From: Pyropia yezoensis
Lineage: Eukaryota > Rhodophyta > Bangiophyceae > Bangiales > Bangiaceae
Length of the DNA: 64,000 nucleotides
Reading direction: 5' to 3'
NCBI GenBank assembly: GCA_009829735.1
Contig: CM020619.1
Coordinates: 19,039,816 to 19,103,815 of the forward strand
Positions 11,388 to 21,844 of the stretch are shown here, piece after piece; positions within the stretch are counted from its first letter, which is position 1; every line of letters begins with the position of its first letter. Made by a program: the position numbers and the translations under genes. The notes beneath the pieces are model-generated. The model was not told the origin of the DNA, searched no databases, and saw nothing but the letters and a program-made list of their open reading frames with translations.

Positions 11388-11853
11388 ATTGCAGTTCTCC
11401 CAATTTTGGCCGATCCGGACAAGAACAAGAACAACAGTCCACTGACCAATGACATGCCTCACAGGATGCCTCTCTCTGACCAATGAGAGCTCCGAATCAG
11501 CCTCCATTGTTGTGCAAACAGTAAGATCTGCGACTTTCCCGGGACTCCGAGCACATGGAGGGGAGAACCTGAGTGGAACAGACACCAAGACAAGCTGGAC
11601 AACTGTTCCGGAGAGGAACGAGCCGATGTGGGGGGAATCTTCGGCGATCTCAGCCGAGAGAACAACAGTGTTTCGACCAATCAGCGATTGGTAAGAGGCC
11701 CACTGTGGCTGCAGCCAATCATCTGCTCTGGGCGATCGGGCCCCTAGAGCACGCGATTGGCTCGCCCTCACCTGCCAGCACGCGATTGGCTCACACAGTT
11801 GTTCATGCAGTGTTGTTCTTGTCCAGATCGGCCAAAATTGGGAGAACAGCAAT
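11388..11853. mobile_element. 466-bp element with ~40-bp terminal inverted repeats
   Basis: The left end ATTGCAGTTCTCCCAATTTT and the reverse complement of the right end ATTGCTGTTCTCCCAATTTT continue in parallel through GGCCGATCYGGACAAGAACA, giving ~40-bp inverted ends. The interior has no ORF but several CCAAT-type motifs (GACCAATGAG, GCGATTGG). A diverged relative lies at about 19070-19480. No clear target duplication is seen. Most likely a non-autonomous DNA transposon. Confidence 0.65.
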
Positions 11854-12458
11854 ATTTAGCGGAGAGACTATGTAACAGGTATGATCGCGATCTCTTGTCG
11901 GCTACACCACCAGCAGCCGTAGGTGGAATGGCATTCAGAGCGCCCGGACACTGGTCTCAAAGAAAACTTCTGGGACTGCATTCTATGTTCATGAGAGACT
12001 GGTCGCCACCAAGATACAAACAGTCGTACTCTCCCACTGCCTGGTCATCAGTAGCAAGTGGGCGAGTCGCACAACACGTTGCCTACAAAGCGGGTGTTGC
12101 AGCAGAAAAAGGTGCACAGGGTGGCGGAATCCAGATGGGCCGCGCACCGTGCCCACGCCGCGGGGGCACCGTACCCCGCCTTGACGTACTGGTCTTCAAA
12201 GAAGCCTGCGAAGGGAACATCGAAAGGATAGATGTGCACAAAGGCGGGCGAGCGACAGCAAAGGACAGGTCAGTGACAATGCAAATGGAAAGCAAGGGTC
12301 AAGCAGGATCTGGTCAGCTCGATCGGCCCGACTGCCTGTCGGTGCGGACGGTATCGTCACCCACCAATGTCAGACTGCGTGAGCACCGTGATGGCCACAC
12401 CTCTCCAAGCGCGGACACTCCTCACGGCCCCCAAAAAGACAGCCCCACCCCAGCGCGT

Positions 12459-13391
12459 TCAAAAGACCGGGCGGCGACTGTCGAACGTACCGCCCAGCTT
12501 GGCAATGGGCTCGACATCCCGCCCTGGTGCCTGCTGCGGCCGCCGCATCAGAACCACGTCCGAGGCGGCCCCCCCGACGGCGGCGCCCATGGGCACCCGC
12601 ACCACCCCCGGCAGGCGGCTGCGGCTGCGCTTGCTGCTGCCCCGCCCGAGGCTGTGGCCGCCAGGGCCACCACCGTCGCGGCCGCGGCGCCCGTGCCGGC
12701 GGCCACCGCGGCTCGTCGGCCACTGCCCACCCCAGACGCGGCGCACGTGGCGGAGGCCGCGGGGCACAGCCGCGTCGGCCGCATCATATACCGCATCACC
12801 GTGGCGGTCGCGGCAGCGCAGGGGCGCCCCCCCCAGGGTTGCGTTGAAATAGTCCCTGCCCGCCAGACCTCGGGACGACGGCTGCGCAATCCCAACCCCG
12901 CGGAGCGTCGTGCACACCCGCCCGCCGCCGCCGTCAACGCCGCCGCCGCCAGGGCCCTGGACGAGGGCGGGGCTGCCGTCGCCCAGCTCACAGCACACGG
13001 CCCACTCCCCAGAGGGTGTGTGAAAAAACCGGTGGCACCGCCCGCCCGTCTCGAGCGCCCGCACCGCCGTCCGCAGACGGCCGAGCGTCGCCGCTGCCGA
13101 CGCACGGGTGCGCTCCGCCGACGCCGGGGAAGCGGCAATGGCGGTTAGGGTGGAGCTGACGGCGGCAAAGGAAGGCGGCGCCACCGATGCCGAGCACGCC
13201 GGGACCAGATGGAGCGACCGGATGGCGAGCGACGCCTCGGGAAGGGACATGGCGGGCGACAGCGCGAGCAGCGAGGGCATGCGTGACAAACGGGCGGGGG
13301 GGGCACCCCACGTGGAGTGGGGGACAGCCGCCGCCGCGGCGAGCATCACCAGCGGGAGCACTGACCGCGTTGCGCGGAAAAGAACTGCCAT
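12459..13391 (-). CDS. Putative secreted or membrane-anchored protein (310 aa), unknown family
   Basis: The reverse-strand ATG at 13391 has a strong context (CCCCGCCATGG). It begins with a textbook signal peptide: a short basic part (MAVLFRATRS), a hydrophobic core (VLPLVMLAAAAA) and a likely cleavage site near residues 24-30. The mature part has an Ala-rich helical region to about residue 130, then a Cys-containing segment (about 140-225, with CHRFFHTP, WAVCCELGDG, RVCTTL, LRC), suggesting disulfides. A basic, Gly/Arg-rich C-terminus follows. The frame is open 23 codons upstream, but the start with the Kozak context and leader is preferred. I do not recognise a family. The C-terminal ~80 residues are less protein-like and may hide an intron. 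Confidence 0.5.
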   Translation of the reverse strand: MAVLFRATRSVLPLVMLAAAAAVPHSTWGAPPARLSRMPSLLALSPAMSLPEASLAIRSLHLVPACSASVAPPSFAAVSSTLTAIAASPASAERTRASAAATLGRLRTAVRALETGGRCHRFFHTPSGEWAVCCELGDGSPALVQGPGGGGVDGGGGRVCTTLRGVGIAQPSSRGLAGRDYFNATLGGAPLRCRDRHGDAVYDAADAAVPRGLRHVRRVWGGQWPTSRGGRRHGRRGRDGGGPGGHSLGRGSSKRSRSRLPGVVRVPMGAAVGGAASDVVLMRRPQQAPGRDVEPIAKLGGTFDSRRPVF

Positions 13392-14001
13392 GGCGGGGGT
13401 GAGGGGGTGGAAGGGGGAAGGTGCAGTCGATGGGCCAAACAGCAGGGGCGGGTTCGGCACGGGAAAAACCAGGGGCGCTGAGGGCCAACTCTAGCCCAAG
13501 CAACCACCACTTCGATGGACGTACTCCCGGTCACGCCAGTCCAGTCAAAGGTGGTCCCGAAGCAGGGCGCGATGGGGTGGCGTCGGGGGAAGCGCACCCT
13601 CCCACGCCGTCGCCAGTGACCTTTATGGGGTGAGTGGGTGCCGTCGCGGGCCAAACGTTACACAGTAGGCGCGGACGACATGACGCCCCCCCCTCCGGCC
13701 CCACCCGCGCTCCTTTTTTCAACGACCACCCGCCGAGGTTGCCAGGAGGGTCCCACAAGGGAGGAACAAGGAAGCGGAAGACGAGGGAGGGGATAGCGTG
13801 CCGGCTGCACCACAACGGTACTTCACGGCCATTCACCCGCTGCGGCGACAGGAGCAGACGTATGGCCGCTCAACCCACAGTAGGCCCGCCGGCACAAACC
13901 AAGGTCCAATCCTTCCGCAGTGATGGTGGCACATTGCGTCCGCAGCACTCTTGAACGCCGGCACCCGCCGCAAACACCGCCTGCCGCCGGCGAGCTGGCG
14001 G

Positions 14002-14076
14002 GACAGGGCGGCCGTGGTGCGGGCGGGACAGGGCGACCGTGGTGCGGGCGGGACAAAGCGGTCGAGGTGCGGGCGG
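14002..14076. repeat. 25-bp tandem repeat, three copies
   Basis: The unit reads GACAGGGCGGCCGTGGTGCG plus GGCGG. Copies 1 and 2 differ by one base; copy 3 has a few changes (GACAAAGCGGTCGAGG...). A degenerate partial copy follows. Confidence 0.85.
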
Positions 14077-14592
14077 GAGAGGGCGCAGGCGGGGTGGGCA
14101 GACGTGGCCCGTCGGCCCTGGGCCACTGCGTAATGACCCGACCCCTAAATTTATGCTTGACGATTTCTATGTTTCAAGGGCGGCCAGCGAACACGTGTCA
14201 GATCTTCGTGGCCAAGCCACGTTCAAGTCCGTGGTTCCCATTCTCTACTACAGAACTCCTTTCCAAGTCTTCGACAGGTTGCTTCCAATCACCCGAGGTG
14301 AAGCCTTGAGAAACTTCGCCTCACGGGGCCGGACGCAGCGTAGTGGCTCGCGGGCGCGCGGGCGAGCGGCCGTGTGGCCGTGCGGCCCTGCACTCCCGCG
14401 TTCACGTGTGGTCCCTCTCCTGGCGGCCGTTCGCTGCGGGCGCATCGGGCGGGGTTGTGGCCCAGAGCGATTGTGGCCCACCACACTCCTTAAGAGCACG
14501 ACCGACGTGTGTGCCAGCGCGCGTGCGCACATGGCAACGGCAGTCGTGGCCTTCGTGCTACGGGGCCGCAAACGTGCGCGTGTGATCGCCCC

Positions 14593-14659
14593 GGCGGGCG
14601 GTAGGGGGCGTTGAGGTCGTGGCGGGCGGTAGGGGGCGTTGAGGTCGTGGCGGGCGTCG
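14593..14659. repeat. 28-bp tandem repeat, 2.4 copies
   Basis: Two identical 28-bp units (14593-14620 and 14621-14648), each starting GGCGGGCGGTAGGGGGCG and ending TTGAGGTCGT, are followed by a third that breaks off after GGCGGGCG. It lies about 150 bp upstream of the start codon at 14803. Confidence 0.9.
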
Positions 14660-14802
14660 TCTTTCCTGACCGGTAGGTAATCGGGTCCAATTGCTCCCCC
14701 CTCCTGGCGATCGTCACGTGCGGGGGTGTGGCCTACGGGCACCCTCCGCTGCCTTAACCTGTTCCTCATTTTTGGCCAACCGATCCCTTCGTCCGCGGTC
14801 GC

Positions 14803-17512
14803 ATGGCAGACAACACGGGGCCCATGCCGGACCCGACCTTCATGGTCCACCCGCTGACTGGCGAGTGTCAAACGACAGCAGGTGCCAAGTTGGATGCCGC
14901 ATTGAGCAATTTCGCCAAGCAGTCCAAGGTTGCGTGCAAGGGGCACGTGGTTGACACGCTCTGGAAGGTGGTGTCGGCCACCCGTACGCACGTCCTGGCG
15001 GGTCAGGCGAGCGTTACCGCTACGGCACTCTCGCACGCTCTGCCAGCCATCCAGGCGACCACCTGCGCGTACGTGCGGGGCCTGGGCAAGTCGCCTGTGG
15101 CCAAGGCCACGCGGAAACGACCCCGTCGTCCCGCCCATGCTGGCGTCGGGGATGCTCCTCTCCCGGAGGGAGCTGTTCAAGGGCAGGCAGCGGGGGCAGC
15201 GAAGCGGCCGCGTGCTGGCCCGGAAGGCAACGCTCAAGGTACCCCGGGCGGGCGGCATGCTGCTTCAGTGCGGAAGACGTCAGTTGTAGGCAGCACTGCT
15301 GCTCATCCCGTGGAGAACCCTCTGCGTCGGCTAAGGGCTCGGCGGGTGGCGGAGCTCCTGAACCAGTCTGACTGGGACACCGACGCGGCAGGCAAGTTCG
15401 CGGGATTGCTACGTCAGTCCGCAGAGGACCAGCTACTGGTGGCACAAAGTGTGCTGCACCTCGTTGCGCGCGAGAAGGGTTTATCTTCGTCGGGGTGCTT
15501 GGCGCATGTACCTCAATTTGCCGAATGGATATCGTCTGCTTTGGAGGCCCGCCTGTACGGGGTGATTGATGTGCTTTGCAAGACGCTGCTGCGCTTTGAT
15601 GCTGAAAGCATATATGCGGTACGTTGCACGCGACCTGGCATCGGTATTGTCACTTGCATTGGTTTCTCGTGTGCGTGACCTCTCGGAGATAGTGCTTGCC
15701 CCTTGCACTGGGGTATTGGCCGGGGCGTCCGGGCGCGGTCCTGCAAGTGAAGGGCCATAGGACGGCTGGGTTGTTCCACGCGTGTGTCCCTACCTGACGC
15801 GGCCTCCGGCAGCCGCCTTCGATGGCGTTGACGGTAACGTCTGGGGGCTTTGACAGTACAGTGCGATGCATGCCGATGTCGACACGAGTCTGACTTGCGT
15901 GGCTGTGAGACGTCTTCTTGCTTGCACGTGGACTTATCCGTCGCAGCGTGGCCGACAAGACTTCAAGGAGCTTGGCAGGCTCATGAAGGCTGTGGGGTCG
16001 CAACTGGTCAAGGCTTCACAATCGAGCAAGTCGGATGATGTGGTGGTGACGGAGGTGACGGATGAAGTTCGTGACCAGCGCGCCTCATGTCGCTCTGCGG
16101 CCAAGGACTTGTTCAAGCACCTCAAGGAGGTACTTGACAAGGCAGACGTGTCGACTGCAGACCACCCCCCGGGCGCCTCAGACGGGTCACTGTTTGGCGC
16201 GCCCAGTCCACCATCTGTGGTACCGTCTGTGCCATCAAACGGAGGTGATGTGGCAGGGTGTACACCCCCCGCGGTGCGCGAGAATGCCCATCCCATGGAG
16301 CACTCTGCGGCCACCGCGACAGACGCAGGGATGCCCTCGGCCGCGGAAAGCGTGCCCGTTCCTGCTCTCTCCCTGAATCGAGAGGCTCAGCCTGCAGGCA
16401 CCGAGCCGCCGAAGTTGACGCTGCCCAAGGACGTGCAGCGGGGTCCTGGCAGCGGGGAATTGGCCACCTTCGCAAGCGCCGACTCAGCCTCTGCAGCTGC
16501 GTTGGTCAACTCCAAGGAAGGCGCGTCAAACGGCGTGGCTGGCAGCAAGGAGGCGTCCTCTGCTCCCGGTCTAGACCCTCTGCTGCCCATCACCAGGCGG
16601 GTGCCTCTGCGCTCATCTGCGTCAGCTGGTAAGCACTCCACAGGCTCTGCACCGGCAAGTCGCTCACCTGGGGAGTCGCCGCCCGCGGCTAGGGGTAAGC
16701 AATTGTTGGGGTTGCTGCTGCCGCGTCGTCAAGAGGCGACCCTTACTGGGGCAGTCGCGTCGGAGTCGCCTCCTGGACGGACAGCGTCCCCGCGGGCGCC
16801 GGCGTCTCCGCGGCTGCTGTTATCACCCCGCCCACTGGCGTCGCCTGGAACACTGCCGCTCTCGCATGCTCAGCCCCAGGGTGGAGGGCAGGCTGGCAAC
16901 ATCCATGCGTCCGACCAGCCTCGCGCGCGCTCCTCGGTACTCTTTCCTCGTGACGGGAAGGCCCGCCCAGGAGGCGCTCATCCTTTGAAAGCCATTGGGG
17001 GAAGCGTGTATGACGCGATTACAGAGGATACGGGGCTCCACGTGTACGAACCGATGACGCCAAGTCGCAGTGTGCTGCGGTCAGCCCTAACCCGACGAGG
17101 GGGGCGGCGCGTAGCCTTCGGCGTCGACAAGACGTGGATATTGCCGCCACTGTCACCTGCCTCTTCCCCTACCCTCGAGCCGGACGAGGTTGTGATGGAC
17201 CTGGGCGACGACTATGGTGGCGGAGACGACGAGGACGGCAGCGGGGACGATGACGGAGGTAGCGGGGATGTCGGCCTTGCGTTGAAGGTGCGGAATAAGG
17301 ACGTTGAGTCGGAGGCCAAGCACTTCCACGCGCGACACGTGTCGTATGACAGCGACGCCGTCGACGCTCTCCTCACGCTGACATTGCGTAGAGCGTTCGA
17401 GTACTTCGCGAACAATCCCGAACTTCTGTCGGATCCAACCCCTGCAGATTTGGGTGCTGTAATGTGCAACATCTGCGGGGCGATCGACGAGGCGCAGACG
17501 AGGCAGGATTGA
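14803..17512 (+). CDS. Two-exon gene, 823-aa Ser/Pro-rich protein of unknown function
   Basis: Exon 1 is 14803-15618, exon 2 is 15857-17512, and the 238-bp intron runs 15619-15856. The ATG is in good context (GGTCGCATGG). Without splicing the first frame stops shortly after the donor. The donor is GCG|GTACGT, the acceptor is GACAG|TAC, both in phase 0, and the downstream frame is then open for 551 codons. Exon 1 encodes a helical N-terminus, a basic linker (about 100-170) and a second helical block. Exon 2 has a long Ser/Pro/Ala-rich region with repeated SP dipeptides (about 590-620), candidate proline-directed phosphosites. Near residue 700 is RRVAFGVDK, matching the RVxF-type docking motif of PP1 partners. 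An acidic Gly/Asp stretch and an ordered C-terminal ~75 residues with CNIC follow. No family recognised. A nested in-frame 42-nt GTGAGA...CAG segment at 15905-15946 could be optionally spliced. Confidence 0.65.
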
Positions 17513-19069
17513 CTGCACGCAAAATCGAATTGCTGGTACCCAAATTCACGAACCTTGGCTTCGCATTCAGCAATGCAGTGCGTGGAGATTATCTGAACCA
17601 TTGCGCAACGTCGTCTTCGGGCTCCTCATTTGCTTTCCCATGGGACTCTGTCCGCACCAACGCGCACACATTCGCTTGTGCATGGAGGACTCCGGTCACT
17701 GGCCAGTTCATTCTTTACAGCCGGACTGTGTGATCATGTGCCCTCGTGTGGAAAAGAATCGCGTCCCTCGCTCGGGCGTTGACTGGGCGCAATTCTGCGA
17801 CATCCATTCCTTTTGCCAGATCCACCGACTGCCCCAAAGCACGCGTGCAAGGATGGCTGTCTCAGAGTCGAAGCAGTCAAGCCTTTGCAATGTCTCGCGC
17901 TGCTCTTGGGTCGCAGAGGTAGGGAAGGAGAGATCACCTCGACTCTAACATCGGAGAGAGGTGCTGCTAATGTACGTCATGGCAGGAGTCACTCACTGAA
18001 AGCAGTCCCGAAGACTCCGCTGCAGGTCGCATACTTTTGCCGCATACTGACGCAAGGAGCGTGCACTTCAAGCGCGATGAAGTAGTAGAAGGCCCTGAAG
18101 CTCTTCATACTCTTGTGAGCTTGCGTTCGCAGATTGCCACCTATTATCTGTCTTCTCGAACAATCCGCCTCAATACTAAAGCAGAAGACACTTTGCCGAC
18201 TCGTGTTTTTCCAAGAATATTCGTCGCTGTGATGAGACCCCGTCTCTTGGCTCGCTCCTGAGAGTCACTGCCAAGGAAGAATTGGTCGACGTACAGTTTG
18301 TGTCCCAAAAACATTGTTGCGCTCGGATGCACGCTTTGATTCGCTTGTTCGTTGAGGGGTGAGCTGACCCAGCACTTTGACTCCGCGACGTTGGGCTTTG
18401 ACCTTTAGCATGTCAACTGCAGCAGGATGTACTTCTACTTGACCATGAGTCGGAGACTTGCGAGGTATTCAGACAGAGGACGCACATCCCGAGGACCCCA
18501 CTCTTCATGAAGCATGAAGGAAACAATTTCTTAAGACAGGAACGCCGGGTAACAAGACGCAGACTTTCTGTTGAAGCCTGCGGCATGGTGCGAAGCGCAC
18601 TTCATCGCGAGGCTGGTCCGTGCTTCCCGTCATCGACGTGAAAACAGACAGCGCGTTGGCTAAGGTGCCGATAGCAGTTGTATCGTGCCAGGTAGCTTCG
18701 GCAGTGAACTGCCGGAAGGAGGTCTCATGTGTGAAGGATGCATGATCGAATTGGTACACTCCTCTGCGCCGCTCTCACATGACAAGTGACCAAAGTCATC
18801 CACAAAAGTTACATAGGGATGACGATTGTTTCTACCCTGACAGTCTTTGAAGCACTCAGACAGAGTTTGAGCGCCTTGCCGCATTCTTGAGCGGCCTTAA
18901 GCCACTCAACGACTCCAGATCTGCAACAACGATGGACGCAGATGGGGTCCGCACGGCCACGCAAGACATGACTTGGCGCATTCCTTACCCACGCTTAACG
19001 CATGCCAAATAGGTCATCTATCCGCTGCCACGATGATTCTCAAGAGTGTTTGCTGTCGATCTTGATGGG

Positions 19070-19480
19070 GGCCGGTTGCAGTACCCCGAATTCTGTCTCA
19101 AGGTGACAATAACAACAACAGACACACAAAAGGCCAATGGCATGCCTCAGATGGTGCACCCTTGGCCAATGAGTGCTCCGCGTTGGTGTGGAAACAGGGC
19201 GATAAGAGACTTTCTCGTGATTTTTGCCCACATCTCAGAGGGAACAGGCATCCCAGGAACCAGGTGCGACCTCTCCCAGTGCTCTTGAGTAGATTCGGCC
19301 GAGATAGAGAAGTATCCGCCGAGATCGTGAGAGAAAACAACAGGTATCTGACCAACGAGCGTTCGGTACGAGATTCGCCGCGACTGCAGCCAATGATCGC
19401 GTGGTCAACAGGAAAGTCCCGCTGCACGCTATTGGTCCGCTGCGAGCTCCCAGCTCGCAGTTGGGTCATTGCCGATCGCT
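19070..19480. repeat. Diverged relative of the 466-bp inverted-repeat element
   Basis: Several blocks align in the same order as in 11388-11853: the AACAACA stretch followed by GGCATGCCTCA, then CCAATGAG-GCTCCG, later GAGAGAAAACAACAG followed by ACCAACGAGCG, then GACTGCAGCCAATGATC. The ends have decayed, so exact limits are uncertain. Confidence 0.5.
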
Positions 19481-19646
19481 AAGAGCATGGCAGACACTAC
19501 GAAAGAACCCTCCTAAGCAAGGACAGACAAACAATACGAAAGAAAAGCAGTTCCCCAAACGGCGAGCCACATGTGGTCCCAAACCAACAAGGTTGGGCCA
19601 ACCAGTGCGGAATGCTACAAGCCCGTTAATACCGGAACTCGGTATT

Positions 19647-19761
19647 GTGCGTCCCGCAAAAAGTGGACGTGCACGGGTCGTGCAGTGTGGGTTTGATTGG
19701 TCCAGTGGCCGATATTTGAAATGATCACGACACGAGCACGTCCACATTCTACGGGACGCAC
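19647..19761. mobile_element. Complete 115-bp MITE
   Basis: The left end GTGCGTCCCGCAAAAAGTGG and the reverse complement of the right end GTGCGTCCCGTAGAATGTGG are near-perfect inverted repeats of ~26 bp, both running on into ACGTGC. The core includes GATTGGTCCAGTGGCCGATA. The partial copy at 2920-3010 matches the opposite orientation. At this size it has no coding capacity; a transposase in trans would be required. Confidence 0.85.
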
Positions 19762-21059
19762 TACGTAAACGGTAGATTTGCTACAATCTGGGCGGGAGGT
19801 TGCCGGCAAGAGAGGATCTCAGAGAGGGTGGTCGACGAAGGGGCCGATGTTGGCCAAGGTGGGGATCGTCGGTGAAGGGGAGAACTGTTGGCGAAGGAAA
19901 GGTCGGACGGCAGAGCGCAGCGCGGTGCTATCAATGCCTGGTCGGTTGCCTTGGTGTAAGTCCCTTTCTGGGAGAGGCCATTCAGTACGACATCGCACAA
20001 AAGCAATGTGAGCTCTGATGGTGTCAGTGTACGCTCATGTATGCATCGATTAGACCTCGCGGAGTCCCTGTCGGCCCTATACATAGAAAGCGCGAGAGGT
20101 CATATCTGACGAAAGAACGACCCATCACATCAAATTGTTTGAACTTGATCGACAAGCCACCGCGGCAGTACGCCATGTTTAGTCATGCCGTCTTCTGAAG
20201 GAGCTGAATTGTTTACTCCATCGAAAGATGTCTGAGAGCACGAGGATTTGAAGTTCTTCCTCGCCCTCGGTGTCCCACGAAAGGGATTAGCTCGCAGTTA
20301 CAGTATAGTTTACTGATAAACGTTCCGCATGCTCATTAGGCTGAAGTTATCATGTCCATTTCGTCGCATGGCATGTTCCGTTCTTCAACGCATCGCGCGG
20401 GATCATCACTTGTCCCTTACGGGCGAACGCAAATCGTGATTCGTGGACCACGACACGGCGTCCGCGATGAGTAGCTCCTACCCTCGCGCGACGGCGCCGA
20501 AGAGCGAGGAGGAGTAAGCGCGAGTTCCTCAGACGCATCGTCTGCGGGAGAAGTGTTCGGTCAGGTAAAGTCAATATAGGGCCTGGATCCATCAGTGAAA
20601 GTGGCCATTCGACTGGGGCCGATCATGCTCTGCTCAATCCTAAGGCCTGCGGCAGCAATGCGCCTTCGGCCCGCGTCGCAGCGACAGCAGCGTGAACCTC
20701 GCGTTTTTCATTGATGGTAACGGTGGCTTCAGAATTCTGTACTGGGGGACTGGGTCTGACGCTGTCACAGGATCCCTCAACCAATCGGAAGCGCAGCTTG
20801 AGAAGACATCGTTGAGGCACTGTGTTGCCATCTGGACGTGCAATTGGTTAGTTGTTCGAACAACTGGTAGCAGTCATGAACCAATGTGTTCCTGCTTTCA
20901 TGAGAATGTAGTACATTTCGTGAAGTAGTGTTGGTCGCACCCCCTTTCTATCAAAACGCGGGGCAGAGGCGTTCAGACGCGTCGTTCTGACGCCCTTGCG
21001 ATCCGTTATCGCGTCAAAAAAGCGCTCTTGTAGCCCACGAGTATATCTTAAAACCTCAT

Positions 21060-21703
21060 TGTGGCGTTCTGAGCCCCTGGGACCGTTGGAACCCGGGAGC
21101 CTGACTTGGGACCCGGCTGGCAGCGTTACGTGGAACCACGCGCTGGCCGAGGATCCCTGCATCGGTGGCCCGGGGCAGTGGCGACACGCCCGGTGCCCTG
21201 ATTGGTCACCCGGAGCGGTGGACTTGCCGGGTTGGGGCATACTGACCTTCGGGTTATTTGTTTGATTTTTCGCATTTGTTTTCCTTGCGTGATTTCGTGT
21301 CTTTCCCCTTTTTCCCACTGGGTTTTTTTTGGGGATTGACATTTGTGTGTGGGGGGATTTCGCTTGCTTTTTGTGTGTTGGCCCGGTGAGCGGCCGGTGC
21401 CTTGCTGGCACTTGGCCCGCTGGGGGCGCCCTCTGGGGGCCTCGCTCAGGGCCCCTGGAGGGGCCAGGGGGGAAGGTTCTTGAGGGGTGCTTCGGGGTTC
21501 TCCCCGGGGCCATCTTGTAAAATCAACAGTACTTTGGGTTCCTTCTCCCTCGGGCTTTTGTCCTGTTTACCTTTGCCTCTTGTCGTGGCGGGCGAGTGGA
21601 TCAGCAAGGGCTCTTACCTGTTCCTTCCTGGGCTTCGGACTGTGGTCTCTGTGTGTGTGGTTGTGGTTTCTGGGTCCGGGAATCTGGGTCCCATTACGCT
21701 ACA
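21060..21703 (+). repeat. 5' LTR of element A
   Basis: 644 bp, starting TGTGGCGTTCTGAGCC and ending CCCATTACGCTACA. It is identical to the 3' LTR except for three visible substitutions (near 21249, 21474 and 21492). The preceding CTCAT is the target duplication. Confidence 0.95.
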
Positions 21704-21707
21704 TTTA

Positions 21708-21725
21708 TGGTGGAGCAGCAGGGGA
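21708..21725 (+). other. Primer-binding site of element A
   Basis: TGGTGGAGCAGCAGGGGA begins four bases after the LTR end. TGG would pair with the CCA end of a tRNA. The same 14-base core follows the LTRs at 33066, 50632 and 44348. I could not match it to a specific tRNA from memory. Confidence 0.7.
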
Positions 21726-21844
21726 GGGCTTCACTCTTCTCCCGTATCGGGACAGCCCTCTTCTTTTTCTGTGGCGTTTGGTTCCTTGGTTCCCGTTTCT
21801 GGTAACGAGATCGTTTGGTTCAGGTCGAGTGCCGCACGGCCAAC

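Larger units (their letters stand above)
9788..12458. other. Intergenic region upstream of the 1063-aa gene
   Basis: No supported gene. The left part (9788-10600) is GC-rich with three long G runs and would contain the promoter of the reverse-strand gene at 6596-9787. From about 10650 GC content falls visibly and stop codons become frequent on both strands. The 466-bp inverted-repeat element at 11388-11853 lies here. The segment 11880-12450 holds only short overlapping frames; I see no promoter motif I would trust. Confidence 0.5.
13392..14802. other. Intergenic region with two short tandem repeats
   Basis: This lies between the divergent genes at 12459-13391 (-) and 14803 (+), so it should contain both promoters. 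It carries a 25-bp repeat (14002-14076) and a 28-bp repeat (14593-14659). A moderately AT-richer patch at 14120-14300 has an open frame but no recognisable product. No other gene is supported. Confidence 0.5.
17513..21054. other. Low-GC gene-free interval
   Basis: About 3.5 kb with clearly lower GC than the flanking genes and stop codons scattered in all six frames; the longest frames are under 125 codons. Identifiable content is a diverged relative of the 466-bp element (about 19070-19480) and the complete MITE (19647-19761). The LTR element A starts directly after it. No RNA gene is seen. Confidence 0.6.

Noticed and set aside
14039-14614. 191-codon forward ORF containing LYYRTPFQVFDRLLPITRGEALRN
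   Set aside because: Part looks protein-like but it has no start context, is flanked by tandem repeats and matches no family I know; evidence insufficient.
14002-14659. Possible CRISPR-like arrays
   Set aside because: Direct repeats are adjacent tandem units without spacers, in a eukaryotic context.
14248-15258. Long reverse-strand open frame (336 codons) opposite exon 1 of the 14803 gene
   Set aside because: It is Arg/Pro/Gly-rich mirror sequence of a GC-rich coding exon and its tandem-repeat promoter; no domain, and the forward frame has start context and a splice-consistent continuation.
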